Positions 7,837 to 16,508 of a stretch of 37,497 bases of DNA are shown one piece after another; position 1 is the stretch's first letter, and each line of letters opens with the position of its first letter. The stretch spans positions 193,292 to 230,788 of the forward strand of contig JAJZBL010000001.1 of assembly GCA_021798935.1 (NCBI GenBank), given 5' to 3'. A model generated the notes under the pieces. That model saw only the letters and a program-made list of their open reading frames with translations, was not told the origin of the DNA and searched no databases. This DNA is from Microcaldota archaeon. Lineage in GTDB: Archaea > Micrarchaeota > Micrarchaeia > Micrarchaeales > Micrarchaeaceae. The position numbers and the translations under genes are program-made.

Positions 7837-8987
7837 CTTGAATCCCTTTTATTTTTGTACCACAGAACCATGGAGGTGTTCCCAAGCCATGCGGTGAAGA
7901 TATCACCTATTAAGCCGAACAACACTACGCCACTGATCTCGATATATGTAGGCACAAACGCTATATACGAAACTATGAAGAGTATGCCAAAAGTTATTAT
8001 AGCAGCACCTGTCATAGTTAGACCTGTCTTCATAGACTCGAATGCTCTTTCTTCATTAGTGCCCTCTGTCCTCTTAAGTACCCTAACTGAAGATAATACC
8101 TCTGTATCTATGGCATATCCTATGAGCATCAAAAGCCCTCCTACAGATGCAACTCCAAGCTCTATATGGAATAGGCCCATTGCACCTAATGCTATTATCA
8201 TATCATTAGCTGCACCGAACACTATCGCAAATGATGGTATAGGTGTCCTGAATATTATAAACACGACAATTGCTACTATTATAAAAGCGGTTATTATAAT
8301 ATCTATAACTTTGCTTAGGAAAAATGCACCTAACGTAGGTGTTACACTATTATAGGAATAAGTGGAAAAAGGTATTATAGACCTGATTTTTGATATAATG
8401 CCTGATTGATATGCTGATGAGGCATTGCTATCTGCCGCTCTGCCTGCGTTTATCATCGATGTAGCATTGCTTGAGTTGAATGGGTAGTCCTTTGGATTTA
8501 TGAAAGGTGAAAAGTAATGCAATTCAAGGTTAAGTGTCCTGTTCATGCTTAAAAGAGTGGAAGACAACTTTCCTGTATAATTGACAAGCTCATTTTCATA
8601 AGTCAAATTTCCAGGATTTGCAGTCAAATTTCCTCTTATTATGGCTATGTCTGCGCTATAGCTCGAGTAATTTGAATTTAACGAAGTCAGGTTCAGCAAT
8701 TCAGCTTGGCCTAAAGTTATGCTTTTATTAGGGAGGATTATCAATGATACATGATTGGCGCCTCCTATCTTTGTAACCGTAACTGTAGTTCCAGGTATAA
8801 GTGCACCTATAGAGCTGGTTAAAGATTTTACATTTATGGAGTTTGCTGTAGAAAATTGGACTGTTGTACCTCCAGTTAAGGAAGTATCCATTATTATCTT
8901 TGGTATGAAAACCAAGCTTATTAAAAGCAGTACCAATGGAACTATAATGTAAAGTTTGTAATTTTTATACGTATATATGTTGAACAT
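7824..8987 (-). CDS. secF: Protein-export membrane protein SecF
   Basis: SecF is the shorter SecDF partner. The 387-aa product has an N-terminal TM (about 12-32), then D-T-S-L-T-G-G-T at the start of the extracytoplasmic domain, and five TM helices from about residue 228. These include L-I-G-Y-A-I-D-T-E-V and a R-V-L-K-R cytoplasmic segment typical of SecF. It is a little longer than many archaeal SecF proteins because of a ~190-residue extracytoplasmic domain. It is the first gene of the secF-secD-nmd3 operon; an AGGAAGGAT stretch precedes the ATG. Confidence 0.95.
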   Translation of the reverse strand: MFNIYTYKNYKLYIIVPLVLLLISLVFIPKIIMDTSLTGGTTVQFSTANSINVKSLTSSIGALIPGTTVTVTKIGGANHVSLIILPNKSITLGQAELLNLTSLNSNYSSYSADIAIIRGNLTANPGNLTYENELVNYTGKLSSTLLSMNRTLNLELHYFSPFINPKDYPFNSSNATSMINAGRAADSNASSAYQSGIISKIRSIIPFSTYSYNSVTPTLGAFFLSKVIDIIITAFIIVAIVVFIIFRTPIPSFAIVFGAANDMIIALGAMGLFHIELGVASVGGLLMLIGYAIDTEVLSSVRVLKRTEGTNEERAFESMKTGLTMTGAAIITFGILFIVSYIAFVPTYIEISGVVLFGLIGDIFTAWLGNTSMVLWYKNKRDSRWQR

Positions 8988-9153
8988 AAGATCCTTCCTA
9001 AAAATGCAAATCTATGCTTTTATTAAATCTTAAATAGGCTAAAATTATGCAATCCTGCGCCTTAGTTTTATAATAGGAAAATATATAATAAAAAGGTATA
9101 TATAACTATACCAATTGTTGAGCTTGAATTGAAAACTAAAACAAAACAAGCAT

Positions 9154-9432
9154 TTATCCATATGTTTTCATGAGCTTATGATGAAGTGCACCTGCCAATC
9201 CGTATATCATGAGGAAGACTGCAAACAGCATCATCATAAATCCAAAATATACAGTAATCTGAACCAATCCATCGGTATAAACAAGTATTGCTCCTGCTAC
9301 AAATATGAATACGCCCCAGAAAATCGATTTGAATGCTTCCCACCTAGAATGCTTTTCCAGATAATGCAGTCTCCTGCTGTATTCTCTTTCAGGATCAATC
9401 TCGACAATTATACGTTTTTCCTTTTCCACCAT
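9154..9432 (-). CDS. Small two-TM membrane protein of unknown function
   Basis: The 92-aa protein has a charged N-terminal ~35 residues (rich in E, R and K, with E-I-D-P-E-R-E-Y) followed by two hydrophobic helices at about 36-54 and 58-83 and a short basic tail. The pattern suggests an N-in membrane hairpin. A GTGAT motif sits 5 bases before the ATG. I do not recognise the family. It lies between the SpeE-like gene and secF on the same strand, with gaps of over 100 bases, so it may be its own transcript. Confidence 0.7.
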   Translation of the reverse strand: MVEKEKRIIVEIDPEREYSRRLHYLEKHSRWEAFKSIFWGVFIFVAGAILVYTDGLVQITVYFGFMMMLFAVFLMIYGLAGALHHKLMKTYG

Positions 9433-9544
9433 TGTATCACAACAGCCTTAATTTATTATTATCCTAACAAATTCCCTTTTTATTAAGCTTGGCAAGTGTT
9501 AAGCTGGGCATTTATTTCAATTTCAAACTTGGTTATAAAGATAT

Positions 9545-10342
9545 TTATAAATTTGTTTTATGCTGCCCGTCATTTATATGTATACTTACCATGTGCTCAT
9601 AAGCACTGGTTATATAGCTTTTAATCACAACCCCATTTATTATGCTGTTGCTGCTTTTAAGCTTGCCCTCTAATTTGCTAAGCATTTGTCTCTTGGTCAA
9701 CTTTTTTGAGAACAGCAATATTTGGTTTGCAGAGCTGCTCATGTAAATCATATAAATATTATATTTATTAGAAGCATTAAGCTTCAATATCTTTGAGTTC
9801 TCCTCTATAGGTATGTAGTTGATTGCCAATATGCCATTTTCACTCATCTTGCTATAAACATCAGAAAGAAACTGTTCTGTAAGGAATGCGCTTGGCATAT
9901 TGTAATTATTGTAGGCATCAAGTATTATTATGTCATAGGTATCCACGGTATTATGGATGAATTCAGCACCATCCTCAAGTGTGACCTTAGCATTTATCTG
10001 ATTGTCGAGCATCTTATTCTCTGCGGTTATCATATCCCTGTCTATATCAACCGCTTCTATATCAGGATTCTTGAAAACTTTATAATATTGGTATAAAACT
10101 GTGCCACCCCCCAAACCTATCATAAGGGATTTTGGATTGTCGTAAAGCAGTGGAAGCAGTATGAAGAAGTCCCAGTATCCGTCAACAAATACAGAATTCT
10201 CACGTATCCTAGAGAAAGGTACATCATCTACCAAAAGCACGATGTCTGTGTATCTTCTTACAATTTTTATCCTGTGGCTACCATTATGGCTGTATAAAAC
10301 CTCACCAAAGAGGCTATTCCTTATATCGTTTAAAATACCCAT
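9545..10342 (-). CDS. Spermidine synthase-like Rossmann protein
   Basis: From the ATG at 10342 (GGTGAT ten bases upstream) the product is 265 aa. It has the SpeE/methyltransferase architecture: short beta N-domain, then M-I-G-L-G-G-G-T-V-L (nucleotide-binding glycine loop), V-D-I-D-R-D acidic strand end, L-E-D-G-A-E-F, and Y-D-I-I-I-L-D-A-Y-N-N. In genuine aminopropyltransferases the last motif usually reads D-x-S/T-D/E; here it is D-A-Y-N, and the substrate-side H/D-E motif (G-x-x-Q-x-x-x-x-D-E-x-x-Y-H-E) is reduced to F-V-D-G-Y-W-D-F-F-I. It is therefore safer to call it SpeE-like; it could be a methyltransferase or a non-catalytic relative. It is the last gene of the Exo5-alaS-carS cluster. 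Confidence 0.8.
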   Translation of the reverse strand: MGILNDIRNSLFGEVLYSHNGSHRIKIVRRYTDIVLLVDDVPFSRIRENSVFVDGYWDFFILLPLLYDNPKSLMIGLGGGTVLYQYYKVFKNPDIEAVDIDRDMITAENKMLDNQINAKVTLEDGAEFIHNTVDTYDIIILDAYNNYNMPSAFLTEQFLSDVYSKMSENGILAINYIPIEENSKILKLNASNKYNIYMIYMSSSANQILLFSKKLTKRQMLSKLEGKLKSSNSIINGVVIKSYITSAYEHMVSIHINDGQHKTNL

Positions 10343-10352
10343 ATTATTATCA

Positions 10353-10850
10353 TCACCAAGGAACGTCCTTGAGTTTAAGCAAATAAGCACCAAGATTCGT
10401 AAGAGGGTGCATTATTCCTGTCAATATTATCAAGAAAATAATTCCATATAAGTCAGGCAGATGCCCTAGCGGAAGCGCAATCAGTATTGCAAGTATGAAA
10501 AATCCATATTGGTCAAGTAGAGGTGCGCTTTTGCCTGGCTTGAATGCAACCTGCCTTTTTATAAAACTGCCTAGAAGATCACCTATATTGGCTCCTATTG
10601 TAAGTAATATTGCAACTCCAAGCATAAAGTGCAGGAATGGATATTCTATCAACCCTATTATTATACCTGCAATTAAGCTGGATATAGTACCTCTTATGGT
10701 CTTGTGGTCCCCAAATATTCGCTTTCCATTAATCTTCCTGTTAAAATCCAAAGGCTTTCCACCTCCAAACAGCACGGGTGCTCCATTAGCCACGTAAGCA
10801 GGCAGAATGTAAATTATAGGGTATAAAACAATATCTATAAGATAGTTCAT
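10353..10850 (-). CDS. carS: CDP-archaeol synthase (DUF46/CarS)
   Basis: CarS transfers CMP from CTP to unsaturated archaetidic acid in archaeal phospholipid synthesis. The ATG at 10850, four bases after the alaS stop, gives 165 aa, the normal family size; a longer frame to 10910 lies inside alaS and is not needed. Five hydrophobic helices are visible, and the conserved cytoplasmic block G-K-P-L-D-F followed by G-K-R-I-F-G-D-H-K-T-I-R-G and later K-R-Q-x(4)-K-P-G-K-S-A-P-L-L-D-Q is intact. These polar motifs carry the CTP and metal contacts of the CDP-alcohol synthase fold. Its presence means the cell makes at least part of its own archaeol lipids. Confidence 0.94.
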   Translation of the reverse strand: MNYLIDIVLYPIIYILPAYVANGAPVLFGGGKPLDFNRKINGKRIFGDHKTIRGTISSLIAGIIIGLIEYPFLHFMLGVAILLTIGANIGDLLGSFIKRQVAFKPGKSAPLLDQYGFFILAILIALPLGHLPDLYGIIFLIILTGIMHPLTNLGAYLLKLKDVPW

Positions 10851-10854
10851 TAAA

Positions 10855-13533
10855 TCATTTCTTGTGTGTAAACAGCTTGCCTTCTGCAATAGATTTTGAA
10901 CCTCCACCATGGAAGTCTAAGGAATTGCCGCTTGCATAGCTCTTTAAGAATTCTAAAGCGCTTTTTCCAGAATTCTCTCCAGCACAAGCTATCGCTTCAT
11001 AATCTTTATTGTAAACAACGACTGTTTTCTCTTTTGATCTCTTAGTAACCTCAAGTGCTATACCTCTTAGCATTTCCTTGCTGTAATCTGGGAACTCTTT
11101 GACTAATTCATTGTCCTTTTCCTTTGCAAGTTTCTCTGATTCTGCTATTATCAATTTGCCTTCAAGTTCCTTCGAATATTTTGCAATAGCCTCTAAATCA
11201 GCAATCTTTGATGATATGCCAGCTTCCAGCTTGTCCGAATCTATATTAGTTATCTTTGCAACATTTTTTATCTTATTTTCAAGCAATTTTACATAATCAA
11301 AAGATGCAGGCCCAGCTGTAAATTCAATCCTATCAACACCGTCGTGTATGCGGGATGTTGATATAATCTTTACCAACCCTATTAAGGATTCTCTGTTTAT
11401 AAGATGCAGCCCTCCACAAGCTTCTGCATCTATAAGATTCCCGTTCAAGTCATCTATTTCTATTATCCTGAGTTTGCTAGATGGAACCCCATGGCCCTGG
11501 TAAATAGAGAATCCAAATTTGGATTCCGCATCCCCTCTGTCCATATCGTGCAAACTTACCTTAATTCCTTTGAATATATATGAATTAGCTTTTCTCTCTA
11601 TTTCATCAACTTCCTTGTCACTTAGCTTCTCAAAATGTGCGATGTCTATATGTGCTTTTTCTTCACCCTTATGGGCGCCTTCCTGCCATGCATGCTTGCC
11701 CAATACCTCCCTTGCAGCTGCACTTATCAGATGCGTTGCCGTATGGTGTGCCATTAGCCTTATCCTTCTGTCCATATCAACGACACACCTTACAAAATCA
11801 CCCTCTTTGAAAGATGGTTTGTCATCTAATCTATGGACTATTACACCTAGGTCTGACTGCACATCTATTACTCTTATCCCATTCATGGTTCCGTGGTCTG
11901 CTTCCTGCCCACCACCTTCAGCATAGAATGGCGTCCTGTCCAATACTACATAATTGCCAGATATCCTAAGAACTTTTGAATCTGACATATTGTCAAAATC
12001 ATAGAAAAGCTTGATTGTATTTGGAAGCCCTTCAGTGTCGACTGGCACTTTCTTTGACTTCTTCTCTTTTTCGACGAAATCTCCCTTTATTATACTCTCA
12101 TAGTAATTCTCAGGGATGCTTATAGGATGCCCGATCTTTCTGCTATACGACTCTATGAACTCAGGCGTTATGCCTTCGCTTTCATACAATACTTTTATCC
12201 TTTCTCTGGTAAGCTCCTCATTTTTATCTATGATGCCCTTGATTATCCTTTCAGATTTAGATTTCATCTGGTCATATCTTTTCCTTTCAACCTCAACTAT
12301 CTTTGATATTACATCAAGGCTATCATCCAAGTCATCATAAAGCCCTTTTAGGTCCTCGCAGTGCATCCTGAATAAATCCATAAGGTCAAATTTGAATCCA
12401 TACCTGTCCATAAAATCGAAGATCCTGCGAAGTATTATCCTAAGATTATATCCACCGCTCACATTGCTGGGAAGTGCACCATCATGTATTGCAAATAGCA
12501 AAGTCCTAGTATGGTCAACAATAGCATATAATGCCTGAGCAGGTTTTATCTCTTCAAGGTACTCCTTTTCATCTATCCCATTCCTTTTTATTATCTCAAG
12601 CTCTTTCTTCTGCCCTTCCTTGTCCTCTCCAAGATCTATTAGCCCAGATATCCCTGCAACCTTGGCATAAGTTTCTCTCTTCGGCCTGAATCCTGTCTTT
12701 TCATACAAATACTCTAATTCTCTTTGGAATACGGCATCGTAAAGCGTGTAATTGCCAGATGCAAACCAGATAAGCCTTTCAAACCCCCAACCTACATCGA
12801 CAACTTTGCCTTTGAGTTCAGATATTTTGCCTTCAGAATATGAAAACTGCGTAAACACGTTATTTACAAGTTCAAGCCCATTAGCAAACGCCTCCAAATC
12901 AGGGCCAAACTCTGAGAAATCGCCCATCGCCCACACATCCTCTATGTATGTCAATTTATTCTTATCTACGCCAAGCACTTCCGTAAGGAACCTGTAATTA
13001 AGCTCAATTGTCCTATCAATCCAATATCCTTCGGAGGGGTAGTTGAACGCATGCTGCCCCGCCATCATAAATGAAGTGAGGTGCCTTCCTGTCACACCTA
13101 CGTTTGGTATATCGTTGAACCTAAGGCAGATCTGCGGCACGATCAATGGATTTGAGGGGTATTCAAACCCCATCTTATTTCCTTCTATCCTCTGAAAATC
13201 CTGTATGCTTGCTATTGTGAAGTAAAGATCAGGCCTCCAACGGCTAACAACAGGATATTTCTCTATTTCAACATGCCCATTTTCCTTGAAAAATTCTGCA
13301 AATTTATTCCAGAAGTCCACATAGCCAATCTTTTTGGGTGAATCCTTGAAGAATGAATAAGGTTCATGCTCTGAATCCCCACAGAGCTCCCTATTCTTGT
13401 CAAGAGTCCAGAAATATTTTCCACAAGCCTTGCATCTCTTTCTGACAAATCCCTTCTCCTCAAATAACTTAGTAGAATAATACTTTTTGTAATCTTTGGA
13501 AAATTCTTCCCTCAAGCTATCTTTGTTTAGCAT
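10855..13533 (-). CDS. alaS: Alanyl-tRNA synthetase, archaeal type
   Basis: Full-length 892-aa AlaRS. The archaeal N-terminal Cys pair (C-K-A-C-G-K-Y-F-W) and later CGDSEH precede the class II catalytic domain (H-L-T-S-F-M-M-A-G motif region). The editing domain keeps the metal motif H-H-T-A-T-H-L and, near the C-terminus, A-C-G-G-L-H. C-terminal helices and a G-G-G-S-K C-Ala segment follow. I use the ATG at 13533, which is one base past the upstream TGA and has GGTGA five bases before it; a GTG at 13542 is the alternative and would overlap the upstream gene. Tight spacing to carS downstream (4 bases) indicates one transcript. Confidence 0.97.
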   Translation of the reverse strand: MLNKDSLREEFSKDYKKYYSTKLFEEKGFVRKRCKACGKYFWTLDKNRELCGDSEHEPYSFFKDSPKKIGYVDFWNKFAEFFKENGHVEIEKYPVVSRWRPDLYFTIASIQDFQRIEGNKMGFEYPSNPLIVPQICLRFNDIPNVGVTGRHLTSFMMAGQHAFNYPSEGYWIDRTIELNYRFLTEVLGVDKNKLTYIEDVWAMGDFSEFGPDLEAFANGLELVNNVFTQFSYSEGKISELKGKVVDVGWGFERLIWFASGNYTLYDAVFQRELEYLYEKTGFRPKRETYAKVAGISGLIDLGEDKEGQKKELEIIKRNGIDEKEYLEEIKPAQALYAIVDHTRTLLFAIHDGALPSNVSGGYNLRIILRRIFDFMDRYGFKFDLMDLFRMHCEDLKGLYDDLDDSLDVISKIVEVERKRYDQMKSKSERIIKGIIDKNEELTRERIKVLYESEGITPEFIESYSRKIGHPISIPENYYESIIKGDFVEKEKKSKKVPVDTEGLPNTIKLFYDFDNMSDSKVLRISGNYVVLDRTPFYAEGGGQEADHGTMNGIRVIDVQSDLGVIVHRLDDKPSFKEGDFVRCVVDMDRRIRLMAHHTATHLISAAAREVLGKHAWQEGAHKGEEKAHIDIAHFEKLSDKEVDEIERKANSYIFKGIKVSLHDMDRGDAESKFGFSIYQGHGVPSSKLRIIEIDDLNGNLIDAEACGGLHLINRESLIGLVKIISTSRIHDGVDRIEFTAGPASFDYVKLLENKIKNVAKITNIDSDKLEAGISSKIADLEAIAKYSKELEGKLIIAESEKLAKEKDNELVKEFPDYSKEMLRGIALEVTKRSKEKTVVVYNKDYEAIACAGENSGKSALEFLKSYASGNSLDFHGGGSKSIAEGKLFTHKK

Positions 13534-13534
13534 T

Positions 13535-14407
13535 TCATTCACCTAATTTTCTCTGTGGCCACCAGACTTTGCACTCGTTTCCAAAAAACATGCAGTGGTT
13601 GCATTTCCATTTTTCTTCATACGGAACAGGAAGTGCATCCCTATCCCCCTTCCAATACCTTAACGAGAAATCCAACATCTTTGATATCTCGCTGCTGCTA
13701 TATTGGAATTTCAATACTTTTATCTCTTCCTTTGTAAACTGGTTTATATACCTTAAGTAAAGGCTGCTGCCTGTATTTACTTTCCTGTACAATTCAAATA
13801 ATCTATCTGATAGGTAACTAAAAGATTTTTGATTGTCTTCCAATCCTATGCTTGAAAGCTGCTTTAGGAAATCGTCCGTGAGCTTTAGCCTGCTTATTCC
13901 ATAAACATTTTTAAAATCTTCAGAGGTATAATTACCAGTATGAATGTCATCTAGCATCTTTTTATAAGTCATAACTTGCACTTTATGTGTGATCAATTCG
14001 GCTTCTCCTGGTACCCTATCCGAAGACCTTGTCTTGTCTTCTATAATTACCGCTTGCCCTTTTAGAATCCGTATTTCATCTATCTTGCCTACAAGCTTGA
14101 ATCCATTTAGGGATCCATAAACCTGTATCTCCCTTGCCCTGTCAGTTTCACCTAAAGATTCCAATGACTTATAAGTAGTATATAAAGTTTTGAACAGCGA
14201 ATCTCCATAGCTATTTGGGGTCAATTCTATAGGCACATTTACCTCATTTTCCATCATTTCATGTATTGCCTTGCCCTTCTTGATCTCCGCTGTTGCTTTC
14301 TTGGCTTTGCTTAACTTGTAGAGCTCCATCTGCTTCTCGCACCAGTATTGTGATGCTATGTCAGTTGCAGTTATACTGCTCTTGTGTAGTCTCTCTAAAG
14401 CATTCAA
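13535..14407 (-). CDS. Exo5/Cas4-like Fe-S PD-(D/E)XK nuclease
   Basis: The 290-aa protein has RecB-family nuclease motifs: H49-E50, D110 (G-K-I-D-E-I), E123-D-K125 (I-I-E-D-K-T) and Q144-x-x-x-Y148. Four cysteines are placed as in iron-sulfur nucleases: C23 (W-C-E-K-Q) and C269, C272, C279 at the C-terminus. The W-C-E-K-Q-M-E-L start and length resemble exonuclease V (Exo5/DEM1), which degrades single-stranded DNA, more than Cas4; no CRISPR array or cas gene is visible here. The only usable start before an upstream stop is TTG at 14407, with GGCTGAT ahead of it. The gene leads the alaS-carS-SpeE-like cluster, one base from alaS, so it is probably a housekeeping repair enzyme. Confidence 0.85.
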   Translation of the reverse strand: MNALERLHKSSITATDIASQYWCEKQMELYKLSKAKKATAEIKKGKAIHEMMENEVNVPIELTPNSYGDSLFKTLYTTYKSLESLGETDRAREIQVYGSLNGFKLVGKIDEIRILKGQAVIIEDKTRSSDRVPGEAELITHKVQVMTYKKMLDDIHTGNYTSEDFKNVYGISRLKLTDDFLKQLSSIGLEDNQKSFSYLSDRLFELYRKVNTGSSLYLRYINQFTKEEIKVLKFQYSSSEISKMLDFSLRYWKGDRDALPVPYEEKWKCNHCMFFGNECKVWWPQRKLGE

Positions 14408-14493
14408 TTTAATCAGCCTGCCTACTTGTCTTCATAGCGAATTCGCTCAGCGATCATCTCATTCATCATTTAGGATAATATCAAAATCAATGC

Positions 14494-14503
14494 TTTTATA
14501 CTT
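14494..14503 (+). promoter_or_regulatory. TATA-like box for a probably leaderless gene
   Basis: TTTTATACTT lies 21-30 bases before the ATG at 14524, a spacing that places transcription start at or next to the start codon. There is no Shine-Dalgarno. Function is inferred from position. Confidence 0.5.
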
Positions 14504-14523
14504 TATTATTCTATTTTACTTAT

Positions 14524-15153
14524 ATGGCTAATAAAAAGAACCAGCCAAGAGGCAATGATGTACTTGATGATGTAGACGTTTCTGGAGTGGTAAATAAACC
14601 ATATTCAGGAAATCCTAAAATAAATAACAATATGGATCCATCAAATTATACTCCACCACCATCGCCAAGTTCATTATCAAATGTATATGAGCAGAAGGCC
14701 TATGAAACTGATTTCAGTGAAGAAGGAGAAATAAGTGGGCCTTTGATATTATGGATCGGGGCAATGGTAGTCGGGTTTGTGCTTATAATAGCTTCAACCT
14801 TCAATGTATTTGGCCCTGTACAATCAATGATGTATAAAATAGGATACTACATAATATATCTCCCAGGTGCCTTTATATTTCCTCTTATAGTGGGCGCATG
14901 GCTTGGGAATAAGACAGCAAAACGCAACATGCTGAAATCTATAAAAGCATCTCTGATAAACTCCATATACGCATCAATAATATATGCGATAGCAGTGCTT
15001 ATAATATATCTTATACTTTACTATACATCAAACCTTCTATCTAAGATAACAGTTAGCAACTTCAGCACAATGATAATTGGAATCCCTATAATTATAGTGA
15101 TAGTAGTAGGTGTAGTGATAAACTTCTTAAGGTCCGCACGCCACCATATATGA
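14524..15153 (+). CDS. Four-TM membrane protein with a disordered N-terminal tail (Yip1-like)
   Basis: The 209-aa protein starts with ~70 hydrophilic residues rich in N, P, S and D (including P-P-P-S-P-S-P-S-S-L-like low complexity), probably disordered and cytoplasmic. Four or five hydrophobic helices follow at about 73-95, 105-128, 140-165 and 178-202, with basic loops (NKTAKRN, LRSARHH). The helix pattern recalls Yip1-domain or DUF1282-type membrane proteins, but I cannot assign the family firmly. The gene is divergent from the Exo5-like gene and convergent with the YchF-like gene, ending four bases from it. Confidence 0.75.
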   Translation: MANKKNQPRGNDVLDDVDVSGVVNKPYSGNPKINNNMDPSNYTPPPSPSSLSNVYEQKAYETDFSEEGEISGPLILWIGAMVVGFVLIIASTFNVFGPVQSMMYKIGYYIIYLPGAFIFPLIVGAWLGNKTAKRNMLKSIKASLINSIYASIIYAIAVLIIYLILYYTSNLLSKITVSNFSTMIIGIPIIIVIVVGVVINFLRSARHHI

Positions 15154-15156
15154 AGA

Positions 15157-16332
15157 TCAATGCTTTGCGGCGCTTACTATTTTTATTATATCTCCATCCT
15201 TCAATACATAATTCTTAGCCAGCCTTACCTTCTTTACCGCATCGATGGCATAAAGCATGTTATTCGCTATATCTGTGTGTATTTTCATCGCAAGATCATA
15301 TGTTGTTGATCCTTCAGGTACCAATATGGCATCAGGAAGCACATTGCCAAAATGATCAGTGAATTTGTTCTCATCTTCAACAGGATATACCACAATTTCC
15401 CTCAAAAGCTTGAATACAATATAATTGATAACATCCTGCACATGCGTGCCTTCTCCCTTTATGAAATTTGCCATAAATGAGAGAGCCTTCTTCTGGTCCT
15501 CACTTATGTCATTATTAAGAATTTCAAACGATCTCATTCCTGGAGAATACTTTATCAGACCTTTTTCATTTGCTTTTCTCAGCGCATATTCTATAACTGC
15601 AGAACACCATTCCACATCCTTGAAGTTTTCTTTTAATGATTTAACATTAGCTTTGGAGGTTTCCATATCCAAGTCATACTTGTTTGCTACCACTAATATG
15701 GGTTTGGATGTCTCAATTAGCTTTTCTGCAAATTTATAAATCTGCCCATCATCCCAATTTATTCTTGAAGAAGTGAGCTTCAATTCGTTGATTGAATCTT
15801 CAATCTCCGACCGTGTTATCTTCATTCCTGTCAAAACTTCATAAAGTGCATCTATCCCATCATCGCGCTTGGATATTGTTTTTAGATGCTTCTTTATAAT
15901 GCCTGCAAGCCATTTGTGCAATTCATCTTTTACCATGTTTACATCATCAATAGGATTGCAGCTGCTGCATGGATTGCCAGCCGCATCTGTCCTGCCACTA
16001 GCATCTACCACAAGCATTAGAGCATCGGCTATGGAAAGGTCATTTAGAAATTGATTTCCCATGCCCTTGCCTTCGCTTGCTCCTTCGACAAGCCCTGCGA
16101 CATCTACTATATTTACTGGTACATATCTAGTGCCTTCAACACATAGAGAGTTCCTCGGATTGCATTTTATTCCAAGCCTCTTTTCAGGACATTCGACAGC
16201 AACATATGTAAGGCCTTTATTAGGGTCTATTGTTGTAAAAGGATAGTCCGCTATCTGTGCATCGTGCATTGTCAATGCAGAAAATAATGTGCTTTTGCCC
16301 TTGTTTGGGGCTCCAATTATTCCTATTAACAT
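15157..16332 (-). CDS. YchF/Obg-family GTPase with TGS domain
   Basis: The 391-aa protein has P-loop G-A-P-N-K-G-K-S-T (7-15), switch region Y-P-F-T-T-I, G3 motif D-V-A-G-L-V, and G4 N-K-Y-D, so GTP specificity is expected, unlike bacterial YchF where NxxE favours ATP. An insertion with C-N-P-R-N-S-L-C and a second C-S-S-C pair lies inside the G domain. The C-terminus (about 320-391) is a TGS domain ending K-D-G-D-I-I-K-I. This matches the archaeal YchF-like group (~390-400 aa), which associates with ribosomes or translation factors. It is a single minus-strand gene, divergent from the nucleotidyltransferase-like gene. Confidence 0.92.
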   Translation of the reverse strand: MLIGIIGAPNKGKSTLFSALTMHDAQIADYPFTTIDPNKGLTYVAVECPEKRLGIKCNPRNSLCVEGTRYVPVNIVDVAGLVEGASEGKGMGNQFLNDLSIADALMLVVDASGRTDAAGNPCSSCNPIDDVNMVKDELHKWLAGIIKKHLKTISKRDDGIDALYEVLTGMKITRSEIEDSINELKLTSSRINWDDGQIYKFAEKLIETSKPILVVANKYDLDMETSKANVKSLKENFKDVEWCSAVIEYALRKANEKGLIKYSPGMRSFEILNNDISEDQKKALSFMANFIKGEGTHVQDVINYIVFKLLREIVVYPVEDENKFTDHFGNVLPDAILVPEGSTTYDLAMKIHTDIANNMLYAIDAVKKVRLAKNYVLKDGDIIKIVSAAKH

Positions 16333-16508
16333 TTTATCATCTTAAGAATATGATTATCAACAAGAAACCAAAGATATATAATAAACAAATATATTTATCT
16401 ATATCCATATGGAAAGGGCAAATCGCCGTTCTTGACAAAATGTACAAAACCCAAAGCTATACAAAAACTATTAATATATGAAGGAGCGTTAAGTAAAAGG
16501 GGTTGGCT

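Noticed and set aside
7855-8355. 166-codon plus-strand ORF
   Set aside because: It lies wholly antisense to secF, whose motifs and membrane pattern are clear. Its composition is the shadow of secF codons.
9545-10342. Naming the gene speE (spermidine synthase)
   Set aside because: Catalytic and substrate motifs deviate, so only a SpeE-like fold is claimed.
10851-10910. Longer carS with a 20-residue N-terminal extension
   Set aside because: The extra codons are within the end of alaS, and the ATG at 10850 gives the usual family length.
13535-14407. Cas4 as evidence of a CRISPR system
   Set aside because: There is no repeat-spacer array or other cas gene in the window, and the N-terminus and length fit Exo5 better.
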